Under the pieces are notes generated by a model that saw only the letters and a program-made list of their open reading frames with translations, had not been told where the DNA came from and made no database searches. Made by a program: the position numbers and the translations under genes. Shown piece by piece: positions 41,721 to 49,957 of a DNA stretch of 64,000 bases; the first letter of the stretch is position 1, and the number at the start of each line of letters is the position of its first letter. Location: contig OZ243960.1 of NCBI GenBank assembly GCA_965214435.1, forward strand, positions 2,542,001-2,606,000, read 5' to 3'. The stretch comes from Rubrobacter_A sp965214435 (GTDB taxonomy: Bacteria > Actinomycetota > Rubrobacteria > Rubrobacterales > Rubrobacteraceae).

Positions 41721-43050
41721 ATAACGCGTGTGGACCAGCCGATTGTATTACAACCCTGATATAATTCCCGGCAGGTTTGTCAGTGCTCACATGCACCACG
41801 CGGCCGCTCCAGGTCTCCCCGATAGCGGCCCCGCCCCGGGTACGGCCCTCCCGGATGTAAACTTCCTCTTCGATGCCGACTTTGGACTGGTTGCGCTCGA
41901 AAGCTCCCTGCTCGACGGCCCTCATGACCTCGACGAACCTTCTCTGGGCAACGTCTGGCGGTACGGTAGTTTCCTGGGCCACGAGTGCGGCTTCCGTTCC
42001 CCGGCGGGGCGAGAACTTAAAGACGTACGCCGAGTCAAACGCGCAGTACTCTATAAGCTCCAGCGTCTGAAGGTGATCCTCCTCCGTCTCCCCCGGATGC
42101 CCCACTATGATGTCTGTGCTCAGGGTCCCATCCGGCACCTCGGACCGAAATACGTCTATCTTCCTCCGGTAGCGCTCCGCCTTATACCCGCGGTGCATCA
42201 TCTTGAGCATCCGGTCCGACCCCGACTGCACCGGCAGGTGTAGCCGCTTCACGATATTTTCCCTCTCACCGATAGCCGCCAGGGTCCTGTCCTCCATGTT
42301 GGACGGGTGGCTCGTCGTGAACCAGACTCTGGGAGCAACATCCGAGACCCTCTGAAGGAGGTCGCAGAATTTATCCCCGCCCTCACGCCAGGCGTCTACC
42401 GTCTGACCGAGAAGCGTTATATACCGCGTACCACCCTCGACCAGCCGCTCTACCTCGTCAACAACGTCCTCTGATGACCGGCAGAGCATCCGGCCTCTCA
42501 CCGAAGGCACTACGCAGTAGCTGCACTGGTAGTTGCACCCGGTCATTATGGTCACGAAAGCTCCAGGTCCCTCTTCCATGCCCGGTAGGTTTGGAGTAAA
42601 GGTCTCCTCCATGTTGGGTAGACCCACGAAACTCGCCAACTCGTAAGTATTATGCGTGCCCAAGACCAGATCTATATTGTAGGTGCGCTGTAGACTTTCA
42701 GCCTCCGCCGAAGAGCCGATGCAGCCAGTGAGGGCGACCTTTTTTAAGCGGCCCTCGCGGCGAAGGCGGTTGAGTTCCCCGAGGTGTCCCCTCACGCGGT
42801 CGACGGCGTTTTCCCGGACATAGCAGGTATTCAAGACCACGAGGTCGGCTTCTTCGTAGCTCTGGACCTCAGCGTAACCGGCGTCGAGTACCATGCGGCG
42901 GATCCGGTCCGAGTCGTGCACGTTCATCTGGCAGCCGAAAGTCTTTATACAGGCGGTCTTTGCAGGGAGATTCCCTGTATAAGGACCTCTCTTTTGAATG
43001 TCAGGTTTCTTTGAAAGCTTTATTACCGACGGGTTACTGGTCATATTCAT
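41698..43050 (-). CDS. miaB: tRNA-2-methylthio-N6-dimethylallyladenosine synthase MiaB
   Basis: A radical-SAM methylthiotransferase. The N-terminal UPF0004 domain has CIKTFGCQMNVHDSDRI with the first cluster Cys, NTCYVRENA and later TGC. The radical SAM CxxxCxxC is GCNYQCSYCVVPSVRG. A C-terminal TRAM domain ends the protein. The length is 450 residues from ATG 43050, and a second ATG two codons later is equally possible. It overlaps the upstream ATPase gene by 17 bases. Confidence 0.95.
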   Translation of the reverse strand: MNMTSNPSVIKLSKKPDIQKRGPYTGNLPAKTACIKTFGCQMNVHDSDRIRRMVLDAGYAEVQSYEEADLVVLNTCYVRENAVDRVRGHLGELNRLRREGRLKKVALTGCIGSSAEAESLQRTYNIDLVLGTHNTYELASFVGLPNMEETFTPNLPGMEEGPGAFVTIMTGCNYQCSYCVVPSVRGRMLCRSSEDVVDEVERLVEGGTRYITLLGQTVDAWREGGDKFCDLLQRVSDVAPRVWFTTSHPSNMEDRTLAAIGERENIVKRLHLPVQSGSDRMLKMMHRGYKAERYRRKIDVFRSEVPDGTLSTDIIVGHPGETEEDHLQTLELIEYCAFDSAYVFKFSPRRGTEAALVAQETTVPPDVAQRRFVEVMRAVEQGAFERNQSKVGIEEEVYIREGRTRGGAAIGETWSGRVVHVSTDKPAGNYIRVVIQSAGPHALYAGEPVG

Positions 43051-44029
43051 CCTCCGGCTCGTACACGCGGGCTTTAAAGTAGATCTCTCCCGGACGCTCT
43101 CGAAGCTCGAAACCCTCTATCTCGAGGTACCGGGCCCGCGCTGCCCGCTCCAGTATAGCCCGGATCCCGGATATTTCTTCGGGCTCCAGGGACAGCCTTT
43201 CCCCCGAGAGCCGAGGCCCCGAACCCCTCCCCCCTCTTTCAGACCGGCTTTCAGGCCGACTTCTCCTACTACTGAGAACCCCGGCACCCAACCGGACCGG
43301 CACCGCAGCCGAAACGTTACCGGTCAAAACCCGCTGAACCGTCTTCCCAGATACCTCTATGCCAACCTCCCTGGCCTCCTGACGTACAAGGGTGGAGGAT
43401 GTTTCATCCGCATTAGCGCCATCCCTTAGTTTTATAGGTATTATGTGGTTTTGAAGTAGAGTGGCTAGTATACGGGCTGGGGAGGCCAGGTACAGATTTG
43501 GAAGGGTACGGTCTGGGGAGTTGGTCATCCCGAGGAAGTTGAGCAGAGTGGCTGTGAGGTTGGATCTTGACGGCCGCGAATCGGACTGGACGGACCTTTC
43601 GGGGATAACTTGGGTGTCGAGGGTTACCTGCACGGAAGTCGGTGCCCCTGTACGTACCACCCTGGCTCGTACGGCGGCGGCCTTTATGTGATGGAGGGAT
43701 AAGCCTGCCCCATGCGGGAATCCGGAAGGATTATCTAGCTTTGGAGAGAGGTGGCGGGTAGTCACGCCAGGTTCAAAGACCTGTTCCCGGTAGTCTTCCG
43801 GGATACCACAGCCGTCGTCGATCACGGTCAGGGTCCGGTAGCGGCGCCGATGAAGCGAAGAGGCTACGTAAATACTGCGGGCCTCAGCGTCGCGGGAATT
43901 TCGGAGCAGCTCCAGCAGGACGGCTTCGACGCTTCCAATGCGGGAGGGTGCCCGGCGAGCACCCTCCACACCCGTAAGACGAGCAAAACCTCGGCCAAGG
44001 TCTCTGTACGGTCCTTCCACGAGCGTCAC
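43034..44029 (-). CDS. GHKL ATPase-domain protein (MutL-like N-terminal region)
   Basis: A 331-residue protein whose first 150 residues form a Bergerat-fold ATPase: VLLELLRNSRDAEA is the N box, DDGCGIP the G1 box and PHGAGLSLHHIK the G2 box. The rest is divergent, rich in Arg/Ser, and matches no clear domain. MutL has the same boxes, and miaB often lies next to mutS/mutL in Firmicutes, which suggests a relic or derivative of MutL. A histidine-kinase-like or Hsp90-like role cannot be excluded. The TAA overlaps miaB. A strand-composition switch lies at about 43.44 kb inside it. Confidence 0.65.
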   Translation of the reverse strand: MTLVEGPYRDLGRGFARLTGVEGARRAPSRIGSVEAVLLELLRNSRDAEARSIYVASSLHRRRYRTLTVIDDGCGIPEDYREQVFEPGVTTRHLSPKLDNPSGFPHGAGLSLHHIKAAAVRARVVRTGAPTSVQVTLDTQVIPERSVQSDSRPSRSNLTATLLNFLGMTNSPDRTLPNLYLASPARILATLLQNHIIPIKLRDGANADETSSTLVRQEAREVGIEVSGKTVQRVLTGNVSAAVPVRLGAGVLSSRRSRPESRSERGGRGSGPRLSGERLSLEPEEISGIRAILERAARARYLEIEGFELRERPGEIYFKARVYEPEDEYDQ

Positions 44030-44052
44030 AGTGCCAGGATTAGCGGGCCACC

Positions 44053-45597
44053 TTAGCGGGCTACCTCGCTCACCCGGCTCTCGCGGATCACGGTCACCTT
44101 GATCTGACCCGGGTACTCGAGGTCGTGTTCTATCTGGCGGCTGATATCAAAAGCAAGCTTTGCGGCCACGCGGTCATCGACCTCCTTAGGCTCGACCATT
44201 ACCCGGACCTCCCGGCCAGCCTGTATCGCGTAAGCTTTTTCAACCCCGTGGTGGTCCGTGGCGATCTTCTCCAGAGACCGGAGACGCTCGATGTACGCCT
44301 CGGTAGACTCGCGGCGGGCACCGGGGCGGGCAGCTGATACCGCGTCAGCCGTAGCAACGAGCACGTCTTCTACGGACTCCATCTCGATCTCGTGGTGGTG
44401 GGCGCTGATCGCCCGCACCACCGCCTCGATTTCACCGCTCTTTTTCGCCACCCGACCCCCGATAAGGGCGTGGGTACCATCGACCTCGTGGTCTATAGCC
44501 TTACCGATATCGTGCAGCAGCGCCGCCCGGCGGGCGATCTTGACGTTCGCCCCAAGCTCGGCGGCCATCATCCCGCAAAGGTTCGCAACTTCCACCGAGT
44601 GTGCGAGTACGTTCTGACCGTAAGAAGTCCGGTATTTCAGAGCGCCCAGCAAGCGTATCAAGTCGCCGTGGAGTCCCCCGGAGATATTCGCGTCGTAGAC
44701 CGCCTGACGACCGGCCTCCTTCATCTCCTTCTCAACATCTTTCGTCGCCTTGGCTACCACCTGCTCTATGCGGCCCGGGTGTATTCTGCCGTCCTTGACC
44801 AGTCGCTCCATCGAGACCCGCGCGATCTCCCTTCGCACCGGGTCAAAGCAGGAGAGGACGACGGTTTCCGGAGTATCGTCGATGATTACATCCACCCCAG
44901 TAGCAGCCTCAAACGCCCGGATGTTGCGGCCCTCCCGGCCGATAACCCGGCCCTTTAAATCGTCAGACGACAGCGCAACGGCCTTAACCGTGGACTCGGC
45001 CGTATGGTCCGAGGCCAGCCGTTCCATCGTCGTCGCGACTATGCTCCTCGCCTCAACCTCCGCCTTCTCCTCCGCCTCTAGCGTCCGGTCTCTTATCTGA
45101 CGCCCGAGTTGGTCTTCAAGCTCAGCTTCAAGGTCCCTAAAGAGCCGCTTCTCCGCCTCGGCACGGGAAAGACCCGATACCTCCTCAAGAGCCTGCAGGT
45201 GCTCCGTTTCCCGGTTCCGCAACTCAGACTCCCGCTGCTCCAGTCGCTCATCTCTTTTGGCGACGCCTTTCAGCTGTTTCTCAAGCTCCGCCTCCCGCCG
45301 CTCCAGGGCGCTGTCCCGGTTGTCCAGACGTTCCTCAAAACGGGCCAACTCCGCCCGCCGGGAACGGACCTCGGACTCAGCCTCGTTCTTTATGTTGAGC
45401 GACTCTTCTTTTGCCGCGAGCTCAGACTCACGTCTCGCCGCCGCCGCCTCCCGCTCGGCGTTCTCCACGATAGATCGCGCGTCAGCCCGGGCGTCGGCCT
45501 GGCGAGCCTGCGTGCGGGAACGGCACAGGATAAACCCCGCCGCAAAACCGATCGCCAGACCCACAACCGACCCCAGGACAAGGAATAAAACGTCCAT
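44053..45597 (-). CDS. rny: Ribonuclease Y
   Basis: A membrane-anchored endoribonuclease that starts mRNA decay. An N-terminal transmembrane helix (MDVLFLVLGSVVGLAIGFAAGFIL), a long coiled coil (about 30-200), a KH domain (about 205-270, with GRVIGREGRNIRAFE) and an HD domain (HDIGKAIDHEVDGTHALIGGRVAK) are all visible. ATG 45597 is used because GGAGG lies six bases before it. Length 514. A structured leader lies upstream. Confidence 0.95.
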   Translation of the reverse strand: MDVLFLVLGSVVGLAIGFAAGFILCRSRTQARQADARADARSIVENAEREAAAARRESELAAKEESLNIKNEAESEVRSRRAELARFEERLDNRDSALERREAELEKQLKGVAKRDERLEQRESELRNRETEHLQALEEVSGLSRAEAEKRLFRDLEAELEDQLGRQIRDRTLEAEEKAEVEARSIVATTMERLASDHTAESTVKAVALSSDDLKGRVIGREGRNIRAFEAATGVDVIIDDTPETVVLSCFDPVRREIARVSMERLVKDGRIHPGRIEQVVAKATKDVEKEMKEAGRQAVYDANISGGLHGDLIRLLGALKYRTSYGQNVLAHSVEVANLCGMMAAELGANVKIARRAALLHDIGKAIDHEVDGTHALIGGRVAKKSGEIEAVVRAISAHHHEIEMESVEDVLVATADAVSAARPGARRESTEAYIERLRSLEKIATDHHGVEKAYAIQAGREVRVMVEPKEVDDRVAAKLAFDISRQIEHDLEYPGQIKVTVIRESRVSEVAR

Positions 45598-45612
45598 GCT
45601 GGCCTCCATAAA

Positions 45613-45682
45613 GGCCGCCCGTATCGGGCCTGGTGGTATAACCACGGTGGTGGTTTTCCACGGTCGCACCTTCCGGGCGGCC
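45613..45682 (-). promoter_or_regulatory. Structured rny leader
   Basis: GGCCGCCCG (45613-45621) and CGGGCGGCC (45674-45682) are perfect 9-bp arms that enclose about 52 bases. The enclosed DNA can itself form shorter hairpins such as GTGGT/ACCAC around ATA. The closed structure ends about 10 bases before the rny Shine-Dalgarno. It may be a cis-acting control or a terminator after recX. Confidence 0.5.
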
Positions 45683-45693
45683 GGGTAAGTTAT

Positions 45694-46374
45694 CTACGCG
45701 TCCGCTGCTCCGGAGGGGTCCTCGCCGGCTCCACCAGTTTCGCTCTCGTCGAGGGAGTCCTCCCGATACTCTCGGGCGACCTCGGCGCAAACCCCAGCCG
45801 AGTAGCCCCGGCGCACAAGGAATCCGTAGACCCGGCGCGCCTCGGCGCTACTATCAGCCCCGGAGCTACTCCGTGTATTATAACGCCGCTGGGCGGCCTC
45901 ACGCGCCGCCTGAAGCTCCGAGTCTTCCGAAAACTGCGCCTCGGTCGCTTCGCGCGCCGTCTCCTCATCCACCCCGCCCTTCCGGAGGTCGGCCATTATC
46001 CTCCGCGGACCGTACTTGCGGGACTTCTCCAGGGCGGCTGTCCGGGCAAACTCTCTATCGTCCAGGTAGCCGAGCTCTTCTAATCGCTCGACGACCACCT
46101 CCACGGTACCCTCTGAATAGCCGTAGCGTCGCAGCCGCTCCCGGACCTCGCCCGCGGCCCGGCCCCGGTAACCGAGAAGGTTCAGAGCCCGGTTCATCGC
46201 GGGCGCCCGCTCTCCGGAGACCCGAAGCTCTCCTAGTTCTTCCTCCGGGATTTCAACGCCCTCGTAGAGACCGCGTTCCAGGACGAACCCCGCGTCAAGC
46301 TCCGCCCAGAACTCACCGTCGAGAAAGACTTTCGTCTTTCCCCGGCGCTCCCGCAAACTGCTAACTACCGGCAA
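45694..46374 (-). CDS. recX: RecX recombination regulator
   Basis: A helical three-repeat protein that modulates RecA filaments. The repeats include ALNLLGYRGRAAGEVRERLRRYGY and ELGYLDDREFARTAALEKSRKYGPRRI, the latter with the family DREF motif. The length is 226 residues, with a TTG start. It lies directly downstream of recA, 45 bases after its stop, as in many bacteria. It ends in an acidic tail. Confidence 0.92.
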   Translation of the reverse strand: MPVVSSLRERRGKTKVFLDGEFWAELDAGFVLERGLYEGVEIPEEELGELRVSGERAPAMNRALNLLGYRGRAAGEVRERLRRYGYSEGTVEVVVERLEELGYLDDREFARTAALEKSRKYGPRRIMADLRKGGVDEETAREATEAQFSEDSELQAAREAAQRRYNTRSSSGADSSAEARRVYGFLVRRGYSAGVCAEVAREYREDSLDESETGGAGEDPSGAADA

Positions 46375-46419
46375 TATAAAGCGCCCGGCTGGGTGGGTTA
46401 ATCTGGAAGAGAGCCGGGT

Positions 46420-47496
46420 TTAAGAGACGCTGGAAGCTCGGCTGGAGTCGTTTTCTCCGGAACCGTTTGCCCCATCCGCACTCTCCGGGTCAGTGGCGGC
46501 GCGGTCTCCCGGACGTTCGAGGTCCAGCTTCGCGTAGACATCGTCCAGTATCCGCTCGCGCACTTCGGGATTATCTTTGAGGAACTGCTTGGCGTTCTCC
46601 CGTCCCTGGCCGAGACGTTCATCCCCGTAGGCAAACCAAGCCCCGCTCTTCTGCACCACCCCGTTCTCGATGCCGATGTCGATCATGCTCCCTTCCCGGG
46701 AGATGCCCTCACCGTACATAACGTCGAACTCCACGATCTTGAACGGCGGTGCGACCTTGTTCTTCACGATCTTGACCCGCGTCTGGTTGCCGACCGTGTC
46801 GTTACCAGCCTTTAAAGCTCCGATCCTCCTGATATCAAGTCTAATGCTGGAGTAGAACTTCAAGGCCCGACCGCCCGGCGTGGTCTCCGGAGAACCGAAC
46901 ATAACCCCGATCTTCTCCCGGAGCTGGTTGATGAATACTGCCGTGGTCCCCGAACGGCTCAGAGAGCCGGAGATCTTGCGCAGAGCCTGGCTCATGAGCC
47001 GGGCCTGGAGACCGACGTGAGAGTCGCCCATCTCACCCTCTATCTCAGCTCTAGGCACCAGGGCTGCGACGGAGTCTATAACCACGACGTCGAGGGCGCC
47101 GGACCGTATCAGGGTATCGGCGATCTCTAGCGCCTGTTCCCCGTTGTCCGGCTGAGAGAAGTAGAGTTCTTCGAGGTCCACACCTATCGCCTGGGCGTAG
47201 GTGGGGTCCAGGGCATGCTCGGCGTCGATAAAAGCCGCGAGGCCGCCACTCTTCTGAGCCTCGGCGATGACGTGGAGAGCCAGGGTCGTCTTGCCGCTGG
47301 ACTCGGGGCCGTAGATCTCGACTATCCGGCCGCGTGGCACCCCGCCGACCCCGAGTGCCAGGTCTAGCGACAGGGCTCCGGTGGGGATAACGGCTATCTT
47401 GCGCCGGGTCTCATCTCCCATCCGCATTATGGAACCCTTGCCGAACTGCTTTTCTATCTGGGTGACGGCTGCGCCCATCGCCTTGCTTTTATCCAA
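46420..47496 (-). CDS. recA: RecA recombinase
   Basis: The strand-exchange ATPase. GPESSGKTTLALH is Walker A, VVVIDSVAALVPRAE lies at Walker B, and FINQLREKIGVMFGSPETTPGGRALKF is loop 2. The length is 358 residues, with an acidic tail. The TTG start has GGAGGA upstream. A well-placed promoter lies at 47550-47578. Confidence 0.98.
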   Translation of the reverse strand: MDKSKAMGAAVTQIEKQFGKGSIMRMGDETRRKIAVIPTGALSLDLALGVGGVPRGRIVEIYGPESSGKTTLALHVIAEAQKSGGLAAFIDAEHALDPTYAQAIGVDLEELYFSQPDNGEQALEIADTLIRSGALDVVVIDSVAALVPRAEIEGEMGDSHVGLQARLMSQALRKISGSLSRSGTTAVFINQLREKIGVMFGSPETTPGGRALKFYSSIRLDIRRIGALKAGNDTVGNQTRVKIVKNKVAPPFKIVEFDVMYGEGISREGSMIDIGIENGVVQKSGAWFAYGDERLGQGRENAKQFLKDNPEVRERILDDVYAKLDLERPGDRAATDPESADGANGSGENDSSRASSVS

Positions 47497-47549
47497 TGAA
47501 TCCTCCGTAAAGTATTTTAGAGCCGGTCTACTGGCATCTATTGCTTCTT

Positions 47550-47578
47550 ATTATACCGGAGCGGCCGGACCCTCCCAA
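47550..47578 (-). promoter_or_regulatory. recA promoter
   Basis: On the minus strand TTGGGA (plus 47573-47578) and TATAAT (plus 47550-47555) are separated by 17 bases, about 55 bases before the recA start. This is close to the sigma-A consensus. I do not see a clear actinobacterial LexA box (GAAC-N4-GTTC) in it. Confidence 0.7.
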
Positions 47579-47585
47579 GAGGCAG

Positions 47586-49892
47586 CTAGAAAAGACCTTT
47601 AGAGCCGTCCGGGTCTTCGGAGTCCCCGGCTCCGCCGGCGTCTTTCTTCCGGTCCAGGATGTCCCCGAGTTCCGCTTCTGTCGCCACCACGGAGCGGCTC
47701 TTTGAGCCCTCGTAAGGACCGACGACACCTTTGCGTTCTAGGGCGTCGATGATCCTGCCCGCCCGCGAGTACCCTACCCTGAAACGCCGCTGAACGGCGC
47801 TCACGGAAGCCTGCTGGCTGGCGACGACGAAAGTAGCCGCCTCCGGCAGCAGGTCGTCTTCTGGCTCTTCGTTTTCTGAGGCGCCCTGCCGGGACTCGGT
47901 GACCTCTTCTATAAAGCGGGCTTCGGCGCCGGTTGAGCAGGCGTCCACGACCCGCTCGACCTCACGCTCGGAGATGTAAGCGCCCTGCACCCGGGAGGGC
48001 CGGAGCGCGGTGACGGGTTTAAAGAGCATATCGCCGCTGCCGAGCAGGGCTTCGGCGCCGGGAGTATCGAGGATAACGCGGGAGTCCACCTGGCTTGAGA
48101 CGGCAAAGGCGATACGGCTCGGGACGTTGGCTTTGATCATGCCGGTTATAACGTCCACGCTCGGCCTCTGGGTCGCCACGATGAGGTGTATACCGACCGC
48201 CCGCGCTTTCTGGGCGAGCCGGATGACGGCGTCCTCGACCTTTGCGGCCGCCATCATCATCAGGTCCGCAAGCTCGTCGATAACGACCACCACGTACGGC
48301 ATCGGCTTCTCACTGCGCTCGTTGTAACCCTCCAGAGACCGCACACCGTGCTTCTCCAATACCTCGTAGCGCCGCTCCATCTCGGCCACGGCCCATGAGA
48401 GGGCGTTGGCGGCCTTTTTGGCGTCGGTAACGACCGGGGTTATGAGGTGCGGTATGCGGCCGAACTGGGTCAACTCCACCCTTTTCGGGTCCACGAGCAC
48501 GAGCTTTACCTGCCGCGGGTCGGTCGTGAGCAGGAGCGAGGTGAGCAGGCCGTTTAGCATCACGCTCTTACCGGAGCCGGTCGTGCCCGCGACGAGCAGG
48601 TGCGGCATCTCCGCGAGGTCTATAAAGACCGCCCGCCCCGAGATGTCCTTGCCGAGCCCAACCGGCAGGGCCCAGTCGTTTGCCCCCGGGTACTCCTGGA
48701 ACACGTCACCCAGGGTTACCACCGCCGGGCGGGTGTTCGGCACCTCGACCCCGACGGCGCTCTTGCCCGGTATCGGGGCCAGTATCCGGACTTCGGTGGC
48801 CGCTAGCGCGTATGCTATGTCCTGTTGCAGGTTACGGACCTTCCCGACTTTAACCCCGCTGCCAAGCTTCAACTCGTAGCGCGTTACCCGCGGCCCGACC
48901 ACCGCCCGCACTACCTGCGCCTCCACGCCGAGCTCGGATAGTGCCCGCGTGAGCCGCCGGCTCGTGCCCTCCGCGTCGTGCTCCGGGTTTGCCTGTCCAC
49001 GTTCGAGCAGCGAAGCCGGCGGCAGCGCGTAGTCACCGGAGATAGGCCCCAAGCTCTCCGTGAGGTCTCCGAGGTCTCTGGAGTCCGGCAGCACCACTTC
49101 AAGCTCCCCGGAGCCTACCTCATCACGCTCCAAAGGCTCTCGCACCCGCTGTTCCTGACTACCAGAAGAAACCTTTTGCGGGCGGGCGGCTCCACTGCCA
49201 GGCTCCTTGCGGGGTTCCGGTCTTTTCCGGTGGTGCTGGTCCGCGCCCCCCTTGAAGAGCCTTGTTCCGCGAGAAAAGAGCGCGGTCGTACCGCTCCGGG
49301 TGGATTGGAGGGCTTTATCGAGGGTAATGCCGGTCAATAGCGAAGCCCCGACGGCGTATAGAGCGCCGATCACGAGCACCGCCCCGACAACGCCCCCGAC
49401 CAGAGAGACCGCCGTGTACAGCATCCCGCCGAGGATACCGCCATAGTCCGGGTATACACCGGCGCTTGTGCTGGTCCCCTCGGGCGCCGCGGCCGCAAAA
49501 GTCGCCGCTGCCGCTAGCAGGAGCAACCCCACCCCGACGGCTCTACGGCGCGGGAATCGGTCCAGGAGCAGCAAGATGCCAGCCACCGCCACCAGCGGCG
49601 GTAGAGCGAGACCGGGGATTCCCAAGAGTCGCGTAACCCCGGCACGTCCCCAGTCTCCCAGTACCGCGCCCCCACCCGTAACGAAAGAGACCGTGAGGAA
49701 TAGGCCGACGACCAGAAGCACCACGCCTATGACCCCGCGGGACGCCAGCTTCTTCGTCCACTCACCGCCTGCCAGACCGCCGCTTCCCGCCGGGCTGCGC
49801 TTCGGGGAACCCCGCTTTTTCGGGCTGTTGACCGGCTTTTTGCGGGAGGCGGTATTTCGGGCGGCGGAGCGAGTTTTCTTGGGAGAAGCCAT
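47586..49892 (-). CDS. ftsK: DNA translocase FtsK
   Basis: A septal DNA pump. Four or more transmembrane segments occupy about residues 50-200, then a charged linker, then the alpha and beta motor domains with Walker A AGTTGSGKSVMLN and Walker B VVVIDELADLM. The gamma winged helix (VSAVQRRFRVGYSRAGRIIDALE) recognises KOPS-like sites. The length is 768 residues. ATG start; the 5' region is basic (Lys/Arg-rich). Confidence 0.95.
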   Translation of the reverse strand: MASPKKTRSAARNTASRKKPVNSPKKRGSPKRSPAGSGGLAGGEWTKKLASRGVIGVVLLVVGLFLTVSFVTGGGAVLGDWGRAGVTRLLGIPGLALPPLVAVAGILLLLDRFPRRRAVGVGLLLLAAAATFAAAAPEGTSTSAGVYPDYGGILGGMLYTAVSLVGGVVGAVLVIGALYAVGASLLTGITLDKALQSTRSGTTALFSRGTRLFKGGADQHHRKRPEPRKEPGSGAARPQKVSSGSQEQRVREPLERDEVGSGELEVVLPDSRDLGDLTESLGPISGDYALPPASLLERGQANPEHDAEGTSRRLTRALSELGVEAQVVRAVVGPRVTRYELKLGSGVKVGKVRNLQQDIAYALAATEVRILAPIPGKSAVGVEVPNTRPAVVTLGDVFQEYPGANDWALPVGLGKDISGRAVFIDLAEMPHLLVAGTTGSGKSVMLNGLLTSLLLTTDPRQVKLVLVDPKRVELTQFGRIPHLITPVVTDAKKAANALSWAVAEMERRYEVLEKHGVRSLEGYNERSEKPMPYVVVVIDELADLMMMAAAKVEDAVIRLAQKARAVGIHLIVATQRPSVDVITGMIKANVPSRIAFAVSSQVDSRVILDTPGAEALLGSGDMLFKPVTALRPSRVQGAYISEREVERVVDACSTGAEARFIEEVTESRQGASENEEPEDDLLPEAATFVVASQQASVSAVQRRFRVGYSRAGRIIDALERKGVVGPYEGSKSRSVVATEAELGDILDRKKDAGGAGDSEDPDGSKGLF

Positions 49893-49901
49893 CCGCCGTA
49901 G

Positions 49902-49921
49902 TGTAGCCCAAATGGGCTACA
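49902..49921. other. Palindrome upstream of ftsK
   Basis: TGTAGCCCA (49902-49910) and TGGGCTACA (49913-49921) form a perfect 9-bp palindrome with a 2-base centre, 10-30 bases before the ftsK ATG on the minus strand. No T-run follows. It may be an operator or a leader hairpin. Confidence 0.5.
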
Positions 49922-49957
49922 GTCGAGTGGAATGCTTTATGTAGTGTGCCGAGCCTT

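Noticed and set aside
42645..42651. GTATTAT away from a strand-composition switch
   Set aside because: Skew is nearly balanced on the right side. Similar copies at 18401, 27233, 38972 and 45874 also lack a clear switch, so the heptamer alone does not define a switch site.
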